Part shown: piece after piece, positions 47,875 through 57,207 of the stretch
Layout of the letters: each line of letters opens with the position of its first letter
Position numbering within the stretch: the first letter of the stretch is position 1
Assembly: GCA_025462735.1 (NCBI GenBank)
Contig: JAOAPC010000018.1
Location: 62,001 to 126,000, forward strand
Source of the DNA: Acidobacteriaceae bacterium
GTDB lineage: Bacteria > Acidobacteriota > Terriglobia > Terriglobales > Acidobacteriaceae
Direction: 5' to 3'
DNA length: 64,000 nt
Program-made: the position numbers and the translations under genes
Notes under the pieces: model-generated
Told to the model about the DNA's origin: nothing
Seen by the model: the letters and a program-made list of their open reading frames with translations, nothing else
Databases searched by the model: none

Positions 47875-48351
47875 ATGCCCTCCACGCATAAAAAGGTCAT
47901 CGTCCGAAAAATTGACCGGGACACCGTGAATGGCCATGTCTCGCCGGCGAACTTTGTGCGTGACGGCAAGCTGGAATTGCTTAATACCTCCGGGAACGTG
48001 GTGGCGATCGATCTTGCGGACATTAAATGCGTTTTCTTTGTCCGTGAATTCAGCGACTCCGATTCGCTCTCACGCAAAACTTTCACCACTCGGCCGCGTT
48101 CCGAGGGCCTTTGGGTTCGGATCAAATTTAAGGATGGGGAAGTCCTCGAAGGATTGATGCCTAACGACCTCAGCCTTACAACCTCAGAGGGCTTCCTGAT
48201 CAATCCTCCCGATCTCCGTTCAAACGTGCAGCGCCTGTTTGTGCCGCGGGGGGCGCTGGAGTCGCTCACGGTCTTAGCGGTAATAGGCGCAACCCGAAGG
48301 CAGCGGAGAGGGCCGACGGACCTGCGGCAGGTGCCCATGTTCGGGGAATAA
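47875..48351 (+). CDS. Conserved-looking hypothetical protein (possibly DUF6982)
   Basis: A 158-residue soluble protein with an alternating hydrophobic pattern: KVIVRKIDRDTVNGHVSP, LELLNTSGNVVAIDLADIK, LWVRIKFKDGEVLEGLMPND, SEGFLINPPD, QRLFVPRGALESL. It looks like two small beta domains, the second Sm- or PilZ-like. It resembles the acidobacterial DUF6982 family (recalled, not searched). It lies immediately upstream of secA on the same strand. Confidence 0.65.
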   Translation: MPSTHKKVIVRKIDRDTVNGHVSPANFVRDGKLELLNTSGNVVAIDLADIKCVFFVREFSDSDSLSRKTFTTRPRSEGLWVRIKFKDGEVLEGLMPNDLSLTTSEGFLINPPDLRSNVQRLFVPRGALESLTVLAVIGATRRQRRGPTDLRQVPMFGE

Positions 48352-48458
48352 GCGCGTTGCATTGACATCGGGCATGGCTGCGTCGAACCAGTGACGGTGG
48401 CATCTAATATGCTAGGCTTTTAGGGTCGCGGGTGTGTGCCCTTCGAAGGAATCCAGAT

Positions 48459-51440
48459 TTGATCAACATATTGTTAGGAAAGGTTTTCGGGACCAGGAAC
48501 GATCGCGAAATCAAGCGATTGATGCCGCGCGTAGTGGCTATTAACGCGCTGGAACCCGAGATACAAAAGCTCTCGGACGATCAACTTCGCGCCAAAACCG
48601 AAGAATTCCGTAAGCGAATCCAGGACCACCTCAGTCGCATTCCCGATGAGCCCGATGCCGACCCCGACCGCCTCAGGGAGCTCGATAAGGAGCGGCTGCA
48701 AGCCACCAACGAAGTTCTGGACGAAATACTGGAAGAAGCTTTTGCCGTGGTGCGCGAAGCTGGGCGCCGGGTGCTCAACATGCGCCATTTCGATGTGCAG
48801 CTGGTCGGCGGCATGGTTCTGCACCAAGGCACGATTTCTGAAATGAAGACCGGCGAAGGCAAAACGCTGGTCGCCACTCTTCCGGTTTATCTAAACGCGC
48901 TGAGCGGACGCGGCGTTCACGTCGTAACCGTCAACGATTACCTGGCCAAGCGCGACTCGGAATGGATGGGCCAGCTATACCGTTTTCTCGGTCTGAGCGT
49001 CGGCGTAATCGTCCACGATCTCGATGACCAGCAGCGCCGCGAAGCCTACGCCGCAGACGTCACTTACGGCACCAACAACGAATTCGGCTTCGACTACCTC
49101 CGCGACAACATGAAGTTCGACCTGAAGGATTGCGTGCAGCGCCCGCACAACTTCGCCATTGTGGATGAAGTTGACTCCATCTTGATCGACGAAGCTCGCA
49201 CCCCGCTCATTATTTCTGGCGCCAGCGAAGAATCAACCGACAAATATGCGCGCGTGAACCGGATCATTCCGAAGCTTGAAAAAGGCGAAGAAATTCCCGG
49301 ACCTCCCGGCGAGCCGGCGCAAATGACCGGCGACTATATTGTCGACGAAAAGCATCGCAACACCGTGATTACTGACGAAGGCTGGGAGAAGGTCGAACAG
49401 CTTCTGGGAATTAGCAACATTGCCGATCCCGAGAACTGGGACCTCAAGCACCACGTAGAGACCGCGGTCAAGGCGCACTCGCTGTACCACCGTGACGTCG
49501 AGTATGTAGTTAAAGACGGCGAAGTCATCATCGTTGACGAATTCACCGGCCGATTGATGCCTGGCCGCCGCTGGTCGGATGGTTTGCACCAAGCCGTCGA
49601 AGCCAAAGAGGGCGTGAAGATTGAGCGCGAGAATCAGACGCTCGCAACCATCACCTTCCAGAACTATTTCCGCATGTATAAGAAGCTGGCGGGCATGACC
49701 GGCACGGCGGAAACCGAAGCTACTGAATTCGGCAAGATTTATAACCTTGACGTCACGGTCATTCCCACGAATAAGACCTTGCTACGAATTGAGAATCCGG
49801 ACCTGGTTTACCGCACCGAGAAGGAAAAGTACTTCGCGTCAGCTGACGAAATTCAGAAACTCAACACCAGCGGACAGCCAGTCCTGGTTGGCACAACTTC
49901 AATTGAGAAGTCCGAGCGCCTCTCCGATTTGCTTAAGAAAAAGGGCATTAAGCACGTCGTCCTCAATGCCAAGTACCACGAGAAAGAAGCTGAGATCGTG
50001 GCGCAGGCCGGCCGGAAGGGAATGGTCACTATTGCGACCAACATGGCCGGTCGCGGAACCGACATCCTTCTTGGCGGCAATGCCGAGTTCATGGCCAAGC
50101 AGGAGTGCGTAAAGAAGGGAATTGCGCAGCCACTGCGGGCCGCTCAAGGCAAAATTCAAATCGACGTCGATGACTCAAAGAGTACGGTCTGGTATTACGC
50201 GGGGAATGAGTACGTGGTCTCCACCGATCTCTGGAACGAAGCCTTCGCCCGTTACAAACAGCAAACCGATAAAGAGCACGACGAAGTAACGTCGATCGGC
50301 GGATTGTTCATTCTCGGCACTGAACGACACGAGGCTCGTCGTATCGACAACCAGTTACGTGGCCGCGCAGGCCGACAAGGCGATCCTGGCGCTTCACGCT
50401 TCTATCTCTCGCTCGAAGATGACCTGATGCGCATCTTCGCCAAGGAGTGGGTGTCGACCCTCCTGCAGCGGTTGGGCATGGAAGAAGGCGTGCCGATCGA
50501 GTCGAAACTCATCAGCCGCCGGATTGAAAAGGCACAGCAAGCGGTCGAAGGCCAGCACTTCGAAGCCCGCAAGCACCTGCTTGAATATGACGACGTAATG
50601 AATAAGCAGCGTGAAGCCGTTTATGGCTTGCGCCGCCAACTGCTTGAAGGTGTCGATCAGAAAGATTTGATTCTCGAAGATTACGTGGCTGGAATTCTCA
50701 GCGATCTTCTTGAACAATTTGCGCCAGTGAAGGCCCACCCCGCCGACTGGGACATTAAAGGCCTGAAAGACGCGATTTTCACTCGCTTCGGCGTCGATAT
50801 TCTTGCCGAAGGCATCAAGCCCGAGACGCTTAACCGTCAGGAGCTCGGGGACACCATCTTCGAAAAGCTGAAAGATCGCTACGACGCCAAAGAAAAGCTC
50901 ATCGGCCCGGATGCGATGCGCTACCACGAGCGCATGATTATGTTGAGCGTGCTCGACCAGCAGTGGAAAGACCACTTGCTAAACATGGACCACCTGAAAG
51001 AGGGCATTGGTCTGCGTGGCTACGGCCAGAAGGATCCGTTGGTCGAATATAAGCGCGAGTCTTTCGATATGTTCGAAGCCATGATGCAGCGCTTTCAGGA
51101 AGACACCAGTCGCTACCTCTACCTGATGCAGATCATCGGTCGCAGCGATGCGAGCGCAGCCGGCGCAGACGGCGGTTCGCACGACCAAGGTGTGATTAGT
51201 TCCGGCGGCGATGGCAATGGAAGTCGTCCACCCCGAGCGGTATCTACTTCCGTGGACGACCTCGAAGAAGCCTTCCAGCGTCGCAAGCGCCGCGAGCTCG
51301 AACAAGCCCGCATGGCCGGAGCAGGCGATCGCCAACCGGTTCAGCAGGTCGTTCGCAACAGCGCAAAAGTCGGCCGTAATGATCCCTGTCCCTGTGGCTC
51401 AGGCAAGAAGTACAAAAAGTGCTGCGGCGCGAACGGCTAA
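48459..51440 (+). CDS. secA: Preprotein translocase ATPase SecA
   Basis: A 993-residue SecA motor driving protein export through SecYEG. Motifs: Walker [27 protein letters not shown] (Walker B), [24 protein letters not shown], and the C-terminal zinc-binding [17 protein letters not shown] that contacts SecB/ribosome. The TTG at 48459 is chosen: AAGGA is eight bases before it and [16 protein letters not shown] then matches the usual start; the GTG at 48432 would add nine residues. Confidence 0.96.
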   Translation: MINILLGKVFGTRNDREIKRLMPRVVAINALEPEIQKLSDDQLRAKTEEFRKRIQDHLSRIPDEPDADPDRLRELDKERLQATNEVLDEILEEAFAVVREAGRRVLNMRHFDVQLVGGMVLHQGTISEMKTGEGKTLVATLPVYLNALSGRGVHVVTVNDYLAKRDSEWMGQLYRFLGLSVGVIVHDLDDQQRREAYAADVTYGTNNEFGFDYLRDNMKFDLKDCVQRPHNFAIVDEVDSILIDEARTPLIISGASEESTDKYARVNRIIPKLEKGEEIPGPPGEPAQMTGDYIVDEKHRNTVITDEGWEKVEQLLGISNIADPENWDLKHHVETAVKAHSLYHRDVEYVVKDGEVIIVDEFTGRLMPGRRWSDGLHQAVEAKEGVKIERENQTLATITFQNYFRMYKKLAGMTGTAETEATEFGKIYNLDVTVIPTNKTLLRIENPDLVYRTEKEKYFASADEIQKLNTSGQPVLVGTTSIEKSERLSDLLKKKGIKHVVLNAKYHEKEAEIVAQAGRKGMVTIATNMAGRGTDILLGGNAEFMAKQECVKKGIAQPLRAAQGKIQIDVDDSKSTVWYYAGNEYVVSTDLWNEAFARYKQQTDKEHDEVTSIGGLFILGTERHEARRIDNQLRGRAGRQGDPGASRFYLSLEDDLMRIFAKEWVSTLLQRLGMEEGVPIESKLISRRIEKAQQAVEGQHFEARKHLLEYDDVMNKQREAVYGLRRQLLEGVDQKDLILEDYVAGILSDLLEQFAPVKAHPADWDIKGLKDAIFTRFGVDILAEGIKPETLNRQELGDTIFEKLKDRYDAKEKLIGPDAMRYHERMIMLSVLDQQWKDHLLNMDHLKEGIGLRGYGQKDPLVEYKRESFDMFEAMMQRFQEDTSRYLYLMQIIGRSDASAAGADGGSHDQGVISSGGDGNGSRPPRAVSTSVDDLEEAFQRRKRRELEQARMAGAGDRQPVQQVVRNSAKVGRNDPCPCGSGKKYKKCCGANG

Positions 51441-51466
51441 CCAACAGGGGGGCTTTGTTACGGGCC

Positions 51467-52624
51467 TCAGCGTGACCCCGTGGTCAGCATGAACGCCTTG
51501 ACCACAATATTATTGGGCTGCATGCCCGCGGGGATCATCGTTAGCAGGCCATACTCTCCCGGTTCCAACGTCCGTGGCTTACGCTTTTGAATTACGGTTG
51601 CGTCTCCGGATTGCGAATCGAGTACCAGCAGATAATTCTGGCTTTGTGAAAGCGCGAGCCCATCCGGCGCGCTGCCTACCGGTAGCGACGCAATCACCTT
51701 GCCCATATCAATGTCGTAAACCGCAATTGCATTGGATCCGAAGTTGCTCACATAAAGCCGCGAATTGTCGGCCGATACCACTCCGCGTGTCGGATGTCGG
51801 CCGATCAAATAACTGCCGCTCACCTCGTCGGTTGGGGTTTCGATGATCGAAATGCTGTCCGAATCGAAGTTGCAGACAATGAGCTCGCCGCCGTCAGGCT
51901 TAAGAGCGAAACTTACCGGCGTCTTCCCAACATCGAGCAACGTAAGCAGCTTGTCGGTTTTCAAGTCGATTGAGGCGACCTGCGCTGAACCGGAACACGC
52001 CGCAAAGGCCTTGCTGCTGTCGGGCAGGATTGCGATGTCGGTAGGTTCGTGGCAGATCGGGATGGTGCTGCGTACAGAAAGCGTCCGCGTATCGATCAAC
52101 GAGGCCGAATCGCTCCCGCGATTACTGACCACAATGGTATTCCCGTCGGGAGAGACTCTAGCTAAACCGGGTGCATTCCCCACACGGATGATTCCGATGA
52201 CATTGCGCTGCTCAAGATCGATTACTGAAACATCATTCGATCCCGAGTTTGCAACGTATCCCCGCCTGCCATCAGTGGAGACATCGATAAAATACGGGGC
52301 GCCATGCACTCCAATGTTGGCGAGCACTGCGTTGCGCTCGGCATCAATCACGCTCACGTTTGCAGAGCCGCTGTTTACTACGTAGACTTCATTTCGCTTC
52401 GGATTGGCTGAAATGCCGGTCGGCCCGCTGCCCACGCGCAGAGTCTTCTCTAAGCGGAACGTCCGCAGGTCAATAACAGAAACTGTGTTGCTCTTGCCGT
52501 TGGTTATGTAGGCGTACTCGTGATAGGCCGGGTCAAGGCTATAGAGTTCCCTTTCGTGAAAGTACCACCACCCAAGCCCCGCCAGGATTGGCAAGGCGAC
52601 CATCATCAGCAGGAGTTTTCTCAA
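51467..52624 (-). CDS. YVTN-repeat beta-propeller protein
   Basis: A 385-residue protein with an N-terminal membrane anchor (residues ~3-22, ending WWYFHE) and a YVTN beta-propeller: repeats such as YAYITNGKSNTVSVIDLRTF, VYVVNSGSANVSVIDA and RGYVANSGSNDVSVIDLEQ. It is a periplasmic scaffold type found in surface and electron-transfer contexts; no activity is implied. The start is TTG at 52624 with a weak Shine-Dalgarno, so an internal ATG is possible. Confidence 0.8.
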   Translation of the reverse strand: MRKLLLMMVALPILAGLGWWYFHERELYSLDPAYHEYAYITNGKSNTVSVIDLRTFRLEKTLRVGSGPTGISANPKRNEVYVVNSGSANVSVIDAERNAVLANIGVHGAPYFIDVSTDGRRGYVANSGSNDVSVIDLEQRNVIGIIRVGNAPGLARVSPDGNTIVVSNRGSDSASLIDTRTLSVRSTIPICHEPTDIAILPDSSKAFAACSGSAQVASIDLKTDKLLTLLDVGKTPVSFALKPDGGELIVCNFDSDSISIIETPTDEVSGSYLIGRHPTRGVVSADNSRLYVSNFGSNAIAVYDIDMGKVIASLPVGSAPDGLALSQSQNYLLVLDSQSGDATVIQKRKPRTLEPGEYGLLTMIPAGMQPNNIVVKAFMLTTGSR

Positions 52625-52702
52625 GTGCGGAGTCCAGGAGAGGAAAGGGTATCAGAAACTTCAGATTTACCTGCGATAGCTTCTGCGAGTCTCCCGAGAA
52701 AT

Positions 52703-53740
52703 CTATCGCAACTCTTCCATCACCTGATCCAGCACTTCGCGGCCAGGGCGGACCACAGACGGCGGCAGCGTTGCCAGCGGCTCATCAGTGATGTTGAGCA
52801 TATCCAGGAATGTGGGCGCCTTTGTATTTACGTAAAGCACACCAGTCAGGATCTCGCCCTCTTCCTTCGCCTCGTTAAGGCGGGTGATAGCTCGAACTTT
52901 ATTCGTCGGGTCGTAGTCTTCCTCGAGCTTTCGCAACCGGAGACGCGATCCGTCATGCATGGCAACTTCCAACGTTGTCCCGGGATCGTACTCGACGGAG
53001 ATATTCTCGAACACCGGAATGAAATCGATCTCTTGCAGCGGCTCTTCGTGGTCCTTCATATATTTGTAAGACTTGGTTGAGCCTTCGTGATCGTTGAACG
53101 TTACACAGGGAGAGACTACGTCGAGTAACACGGTGCCGCGATGAGCAATGGCCGCCTTAAGCATAGTGTGCAGCTGCCGCTTGTCTCCTGAGAACGAGCG
53201 GCCAACAAAAGTCGCGCCCAGCGAAATCGCTAGTTCGCATGTATCGATCGGCGGCAATTCGTTTACCACGCCGGTCTTGAGCTTCGAGCCCAGATCGGCC
53301 GTTGCGGAAAACTGACCTTTGGTCAGCCCATAAACCCCGTTGTCTTCGATGATGTAAATGATGGGCAAATTCCGCCGCATGAGGTGGACGAATTGTCCAA
53401 CTCCGATGGATGCGGTATCGCCGTCTCCGCTGACGCCTAGCGCCATGAGCCCACGGTTAGCCAGAACCGCGCCGGTAGCGACCGACGGCATGCGTCCATG
53501 CACCGAGTTAAAGCTGTGAGCGCGGGATAGAAAGTACGCAGGGCTCTTCGACGAGCACCCGATTCCGCTCAGCTTTGCAACTCGCTCGGGCTGGACTCCC
53601 ATTTCATATAGGGCGTCAATGATGCGCTCGGAAATCGCATTGTGCCCGCATCCCGCGCACAGGGTCGTTTTCCCTCCGCGATAGTCAATTACAGAAAGGC
53701 CAAGCCGGTTGGTCTTCGGAGCGGCTGGTGTGGTCGCCAT
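52703..53740 (-). CDS. korB: 2-oxoacid:ferredoxin oxidoreductase, beta subunit
   Basis: A 345-residue TPP-binding subunit. LCAGCGHNAISERI and KLSGIGCSSKSPAYF carry cluster/TPP-contacting cysteines; the TPP motif is GVSGDGDTASIGVGQFVHLM through IEDNGVYGLTKGQ. With the alpha subunit it oxidises 2-oxoglutarate or related acids while reducing ferredoxin. Its ATG directly follows the korA stop, with no gap. Confidence 0.93.
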   Translation of the reverse strand: MATTPAAPKTNRLGLSVIDYRGGKTTLCAGCGHNAISERIIDALYEMGVQPERVAKLSGIGCSSKSPAYFLSRAHSFNSVHGRMPSVATGAVLANRGLMALGVSGDGDTASIGVGQFVHLMRRNLPIIYIIEDNGVYGLTKGQFSATADLGSKLKTGVVNELPPIDTCELAISLGATFVGRSFSGDKRQLHTMLKAAIAHRGTVLLDVVSPCVTFNDHEGSTKSYKYMKDHEEPLQEIDFIPVFENISVEYDPGTTLEVAMHDGSRLRLRKLEEDYDPTNKVRAITRLNEAKEEGEILTGVLYVNTKAPTFLDMLNITDEPLATLPPSVVRPGREVLDQVMEELR

Positions 53741-55579
53741 TTATTTTTCCTCCATTGCCGCAATGTCCGCGGTCACGGAACGCGCGTCGAGCGGCAAACC
53801 GTCCAGCCGCGCAGCACTGCGCAGTTTGGGTACGAGTTCGCCATCCAGGTTCATGCGCAGCAGGCTGAACATCTGCCCGTCACGATTCTGCTCCACCACA
53901 TACACGCGCTTATGCGATTCCACAAAATCTGCGATTTCGTGGCTGAAAGGAAAAGCGCGTATTCGCAAGTAGTCGGTCGGAAGCTTGTGTTCATCCAGCA
54001 ACTGGTCACGCGATTCGGTCAATGCCCAATGTGTGCTGCCGAAGGCAATAATGCCAATTTCTGCATTCGGCATCTTTTCAACGATTGGCGCCGGCACCGC
54101 AGATCGCGCGTTCTCGAACTTTCGCCGCAGCCGTGCCATATTGTTTTCGTAGTCTTCGGGCCGCTCGCTGTAGTTCCCCTGCGCGTTGTGTCCACTGCCA
54201 CGCGTGAAATAAGCCGCAGCCGGATGCTGAGTCCCGGGCAGCGTTCGATAGCCGATTCCGTCGCCCTCAATGTCTTTATAGCGGCTGAAACCGCCAAGCC
54301 TGTCGAGATCTTCCTTGGTCAAAACTTTGCCGCGCTCAATCGGCTTTTCAGGATACGGAAACGGATCGGACATCCAATTGTTCATGCCCAGATCAAGATC
54401 TGACATAACGAATACCGGCGTCTGAAACTTCTCAGCCAGGTTGAACGCCTCCATTGCCATGTCGAAACAATCATGCGGCGACGCCGGGAACAGCATGATG
54501 TGTTGGGTGTCGCCATGCGAGAGCAGCGCGGTTGAGAGAATGTCAGCTTGTGAAGTACGGGTAGGCAGGCCCGTCGAAGGGCCGACCCGCTGAATGTCCC
54601 AGACCACCGCAGGAATTTCTGCGTAATAGGCCAATCCGGCAAATTCGGCCATCAGCGAAATTCCGGGACCGGAAGTGGTCGTCATGGCGCGTGCTCCTGC
54701 CCAACTGGCGCCCAGCACCATTCCAATCGCGGCCAGTTCGTCCTCAGCCTGAACTACGGCGAACGTTGCCTTGCCGTCTGGTCCGATCCGGAAGCGCTTC
54801 AAGTACTCGATCATGTTTTCTGCCAACGAAGACGAAGGCGTGATCGGATACCAGCTCAACACCGTGCATCCGGCAAAGACACAGCCCAAAGCCGACGCAG
54901 CATTTCCGTCAATGATGATCTTGCCGTGATTCTTATTCATGCGCTCGATACGGAAGGGATCGAGCTTGGTCAAACTCGCGGTCGCGTAGTCGAACCCAGC
55001 TTGCACGGCAGCGAGATTTAGATTCGCAGCCTTCACTTTTTTCGCAAACTGTTTGCGCAGCGCCTTATCAACTTCGGTCATATCGAGGTCGAGCAATTTG
55101 GCTACGACACCGACGTAAATCATGTTCTTGACCAGCTTGCGCAACTTTGCCTCTGGACAGACCGGCGCAACCAACTTGTCGAAGGGCACAGAATAAAAAA
55201 TAAGATCATCGCGCAACGAACTCAGGTTCAGAGGCTGGTCATAAAGCACCGCCGCACCAGGGGTCAGCGACATCACGTCATCACGCGCCGTCTCCGGATT
55301 CATCGCGACAAGGAAGTCAATTTCCTTTTTGCGGCCAACGTAGCCGTTTTCGTTGGCGCGAATGGTGTACCACGTGGGAAGACCGGCAATATTCGAGGGA
55401 AAAAGGTTCTTGCCGGAGACCGGCACGCCCATCTGAAAAATGGTTTTGAGTAATACGGTATTTGAGCTTTGCGAGCCGCTGCCGTTCACCGTCGCGACCT
55501 GAATGCTCATGTTGTTGACTATCGGCACCGCCGCGGGCCGCCCAGCGGACGCGTGCAGCCCAACATCAGTTGTAGCCAT
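53741..55579 (-). CDS. korA: 2-oxoacid:ferredoxin oxidoreductase, fused gamma-alpha subunit
   Basis: A 612-residue subunit. Residues ~25-210 form the gamma domain (QVATVNGSGSQSSNTVLLKTIFQMG); from about residue 215 the alpha domain follows (GNAASALGCVFAGCTVLSWYPITPSS), with TTTSGPGISLMAEFAGLA. It is the long gamma-alpha fusion typical of KorA-type enzymes from thermophilic and acidobacterial sources. The gene precedes korB. Confidence 0.93.
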   Translation of the reverse strand: MATTDVGLHASAGRPAAVPIVNNMSIQVATVNGSGSQSSNTVLLKTIFQMGVPVSGKNLFPSNIAGLPTWYTIRANENGYVGRKKEIDFLVAMNPETARDDVMSLTPGAAVLYDQPLNLSSLRDDLIFYSVPFDKLVAPVCPEAKLRKLVKNMIYVGVVAKLLDLDMTEVDKALRKQFAKKVKAANLNLAAVQAGFDYATASLTKLDPFRIERMNKNHGKIIIDGNAASALGCVFAGCTVLSWYPITPSSSLAENMIEYLKRFRIGPDGKATFAVVQAEDELAAIGMVLGASWAGARAMTTTSGPGISLMAEFAGLAYYAEIPAVVWDIQRVGPSTGLPTRTSQADILSTALLSHGDTQHIMLFPASPHDCFDMAMEAFNLAEKFQTPVFVMSDLDLGMNNWMSDPFPYPEKPIERGKVLTKEDLDRLGGFSRYKDIEGDGIGYRTLPGTQHPAAAYFTRGSGHNAQGNYSERPEDYENNMARLRRKFENARSAVPAPIVEKMPNAEIGIIAFGSTHWALTESRDQLLDEHKLPTDYLRIRAFPFSHEIADFVESHKRVYVVEQNRDGQMFSLLRMNLDGELVPKLRSAARLDGLPLDARSVTADIAAMEEK

Positions 55580-55739
55580 TAACTAAGGGGTCCTTCCTGC
55601 CATGAGAGACGAAACTATGCGCCGGCATCGACCACAGATGTCGGGGATCTATCTAAATTATACGGCAGCTGATTGGATGTTAGTAACGTGCAAACAGGTT
55701 CGGGATACCGAGTGGGAACTAGGGTCCGAGAGCGCTAGG

Positions 55740-56084
55740 TTAGCGGTGTATCACTTGGCCTAGAAGCTCCCACATGCAGAGGCTGGAAAGAAACAGCATC
55801 AGTCCACTCCAACAGATAGATAGGAAAGAGAACACGCGATATGCTCCAGCGAACGACCTTATCAGGAGAACGATAGCTCCCACTTGAGAGAGCAGTGTCA
55901 CCGCAAGGCCAAACACCATATAGGGAATAACGACGCTATCGAGAACGCCGTCCAGTCCGTTAGCTGAAGTAACGCTAGCCTTCCTGATGAGCCCAATGCT
56001 AACCGGAATCGCCGTGCTCCAGGCAAGCACGAGACCCCAGAGAAGCTGCTTTTTTCCCTGATCACCCGCCTGTTGTTCAAGCAT
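55740..56084 (-). CDS. Small polytopic membrane protein downstream of accA
   Basis: A 114-residue protein with three hydrophobic segments (LLWGLVLAWSTAIPVSIGLI, VIPYMVFGLAVTLLSQVGAI, FSFLSICWSGLMLFLSSLCM). No family recognised. Its ATG is two bases after the accA stop on the same strand, so it is very likely cotranslated with accA. Function unknown; the linkage to fatty-acid synthesis is positional only. Confidence 0.62.
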   Translation of the reverse strand: MLEQQAGDQGKKQLLWGLVLAWSTAIPVSIGLIRKASVTSANGLDGVLDSVVIPYMVFGLAVTLLSQVGAIVLLIRSFAGAYRVFSFLSICWSGLMLFLSSLCMWELLGQVIHR

Positions 56085-56086
56085 GA

Positions 56087-57133
56087 TTACTTTTCCGTGA
56101 AGTATTGCGCCATCTTGCGGAACTTATCGTAGCGCGATGCAACCAGCTCTTTCGCAGGCATTTTCTTCAGTTCGGAAAAATGGCGTTGCAGCGCCTCATC
56201 GACGAGTTTCGCGGCCATGTCCGGATCGGTGTGCGCACCTCCGGGCGGCTCTGGAACAATGGCATCGATGCAGCCCAGCTCCATCAGGTCAGGTGCGGTA
56301 ATGCGCAGGGCCTCGGCGGCGAGTTCTTTCTTTGTGGCGTCGCGCCACATGATGGAAGCACAACCTTCCGGCGAGATGACTGAGTAAACCGCGTTCTCCA
56401 TCATCAGCACCCGGTCCGAAACGGCTATAGCTAAAGCCCCGCCACTGCCACCTTCGCCTGTGATCGTAGTAATAATCGAGACCTGAAGCCGCGCCATCTC
56501 GCGCAGGTTTAGCGCAATGGCTTCCGCCTGGCCGCGCTCTTCGGCGCCTAAGCCGGGGTTTGCGCCGGTTACATCCACAAAGGTGAAAATCGGCCGCGAA
56601 AACTTTTGCGCAATGTGCATGGCGCGCAGGGCCTTGCGATAGCCTTCGGGGTTTGGCAGTCCGAAGTTACGATGGACCTTCTGCTTCATGTCGCGGCCCT
56701 TTTGCGTTCCCAAGACCAGCACTTCCTCGCCGTGAAATCGCGCCATGCCGCAAACCATGGCGGGGTCGTCCGCATAGTGGCGATCGCCATGAATTTCGCT
56801 GAAGTCGGTGAACAGTTTTTCTACGTAGTCCAGGAAGTAAGGCCGCTGCGGATGCCGAGCCAGTTCAGTCTTGATCCAGGCTTCGCGGTGCGAAATTTCC
56901 TTACGCAGCATGATAATTCGCTCGCGTAAGTCGTAGATTTCTTTTCGCACTTCGGCGCTCTGGCCGCCGAGGGCCTCTAAATTACCGAGTTGCTGTTCAA
57001 TTTTTTCGAGTTCTTGGGGAGCGGGGGCATTTCCGTTCAAGCCATCGCCGTTACGGGCGGAGCGCCGCGTCTCAACCATTGAAACCATGAGTTGTGCGCC
57101 CGTAAGTACTGCGGTAATGTCGACCGTCTTCAT
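56087..57133 (-). CDS. accA: Acetyl-CoA carboxylase carboxyltransferase subunit alpha
   Basis: A 348-residue AccA, half of the carboxyltransferase making malonyl-CoA. RPYFLDYVEKLFTDFSEIHGD, QKGRDMKQKVHRNFGLPNPEGY, TGANPGLGAEERGQAEAIA and ISPEGCASIMWRDA are the standard motifs. It has about 30 more N-terminal residues than typical, so an internal start is possible. No Shine-Dalgarno is clear at 57133. Confidence 0.94.
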   Translation of the reverse strand: MKTVDITAVLTGAQLMVSMVETRRSARNGDGLNGNAPAPQELEKIEQQLGNLEALGGQSAEVRKEIYDLRERIIMLRKEISHREAWIKTELARHPQRPYFLDYVEKLFTDFSEIHGDRHYADDPAMVCGMARFHGEEVLVLGTQKGRDMKQKVHRNFGLPNPEGYRKALRAMHIAQKFSRPIFTFVDVTGANPGLGAEERGQAEAIALNLREMARLQVSIITTITGEGGSGGALAIAVSDRVLMMENAVYSVISPEGCASIMWRDATKKELAAEALRITAPDLMELGCIDAIVPEPPGGAHTDPDMAAKLVDEALQRHFSELKKMPAKELVASRYDKFRKMAQYFTEK

Positions 57134-57207
57134 TGGATATGATTTTGCAATAGCGATTGACCGGCTCCTCGGAAGGATTTAGACCCGAATATAAGGATTC
57201 ACCAGCA

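Noticed and set aside
48432-48458. GTG start for SecA nine codons upstream
   Set aside because: No Shine-Dalgarno at suitable distance, and the TTG at 48459 reproduces the typical SecA N-terminus with AAGGA eight bases before it.
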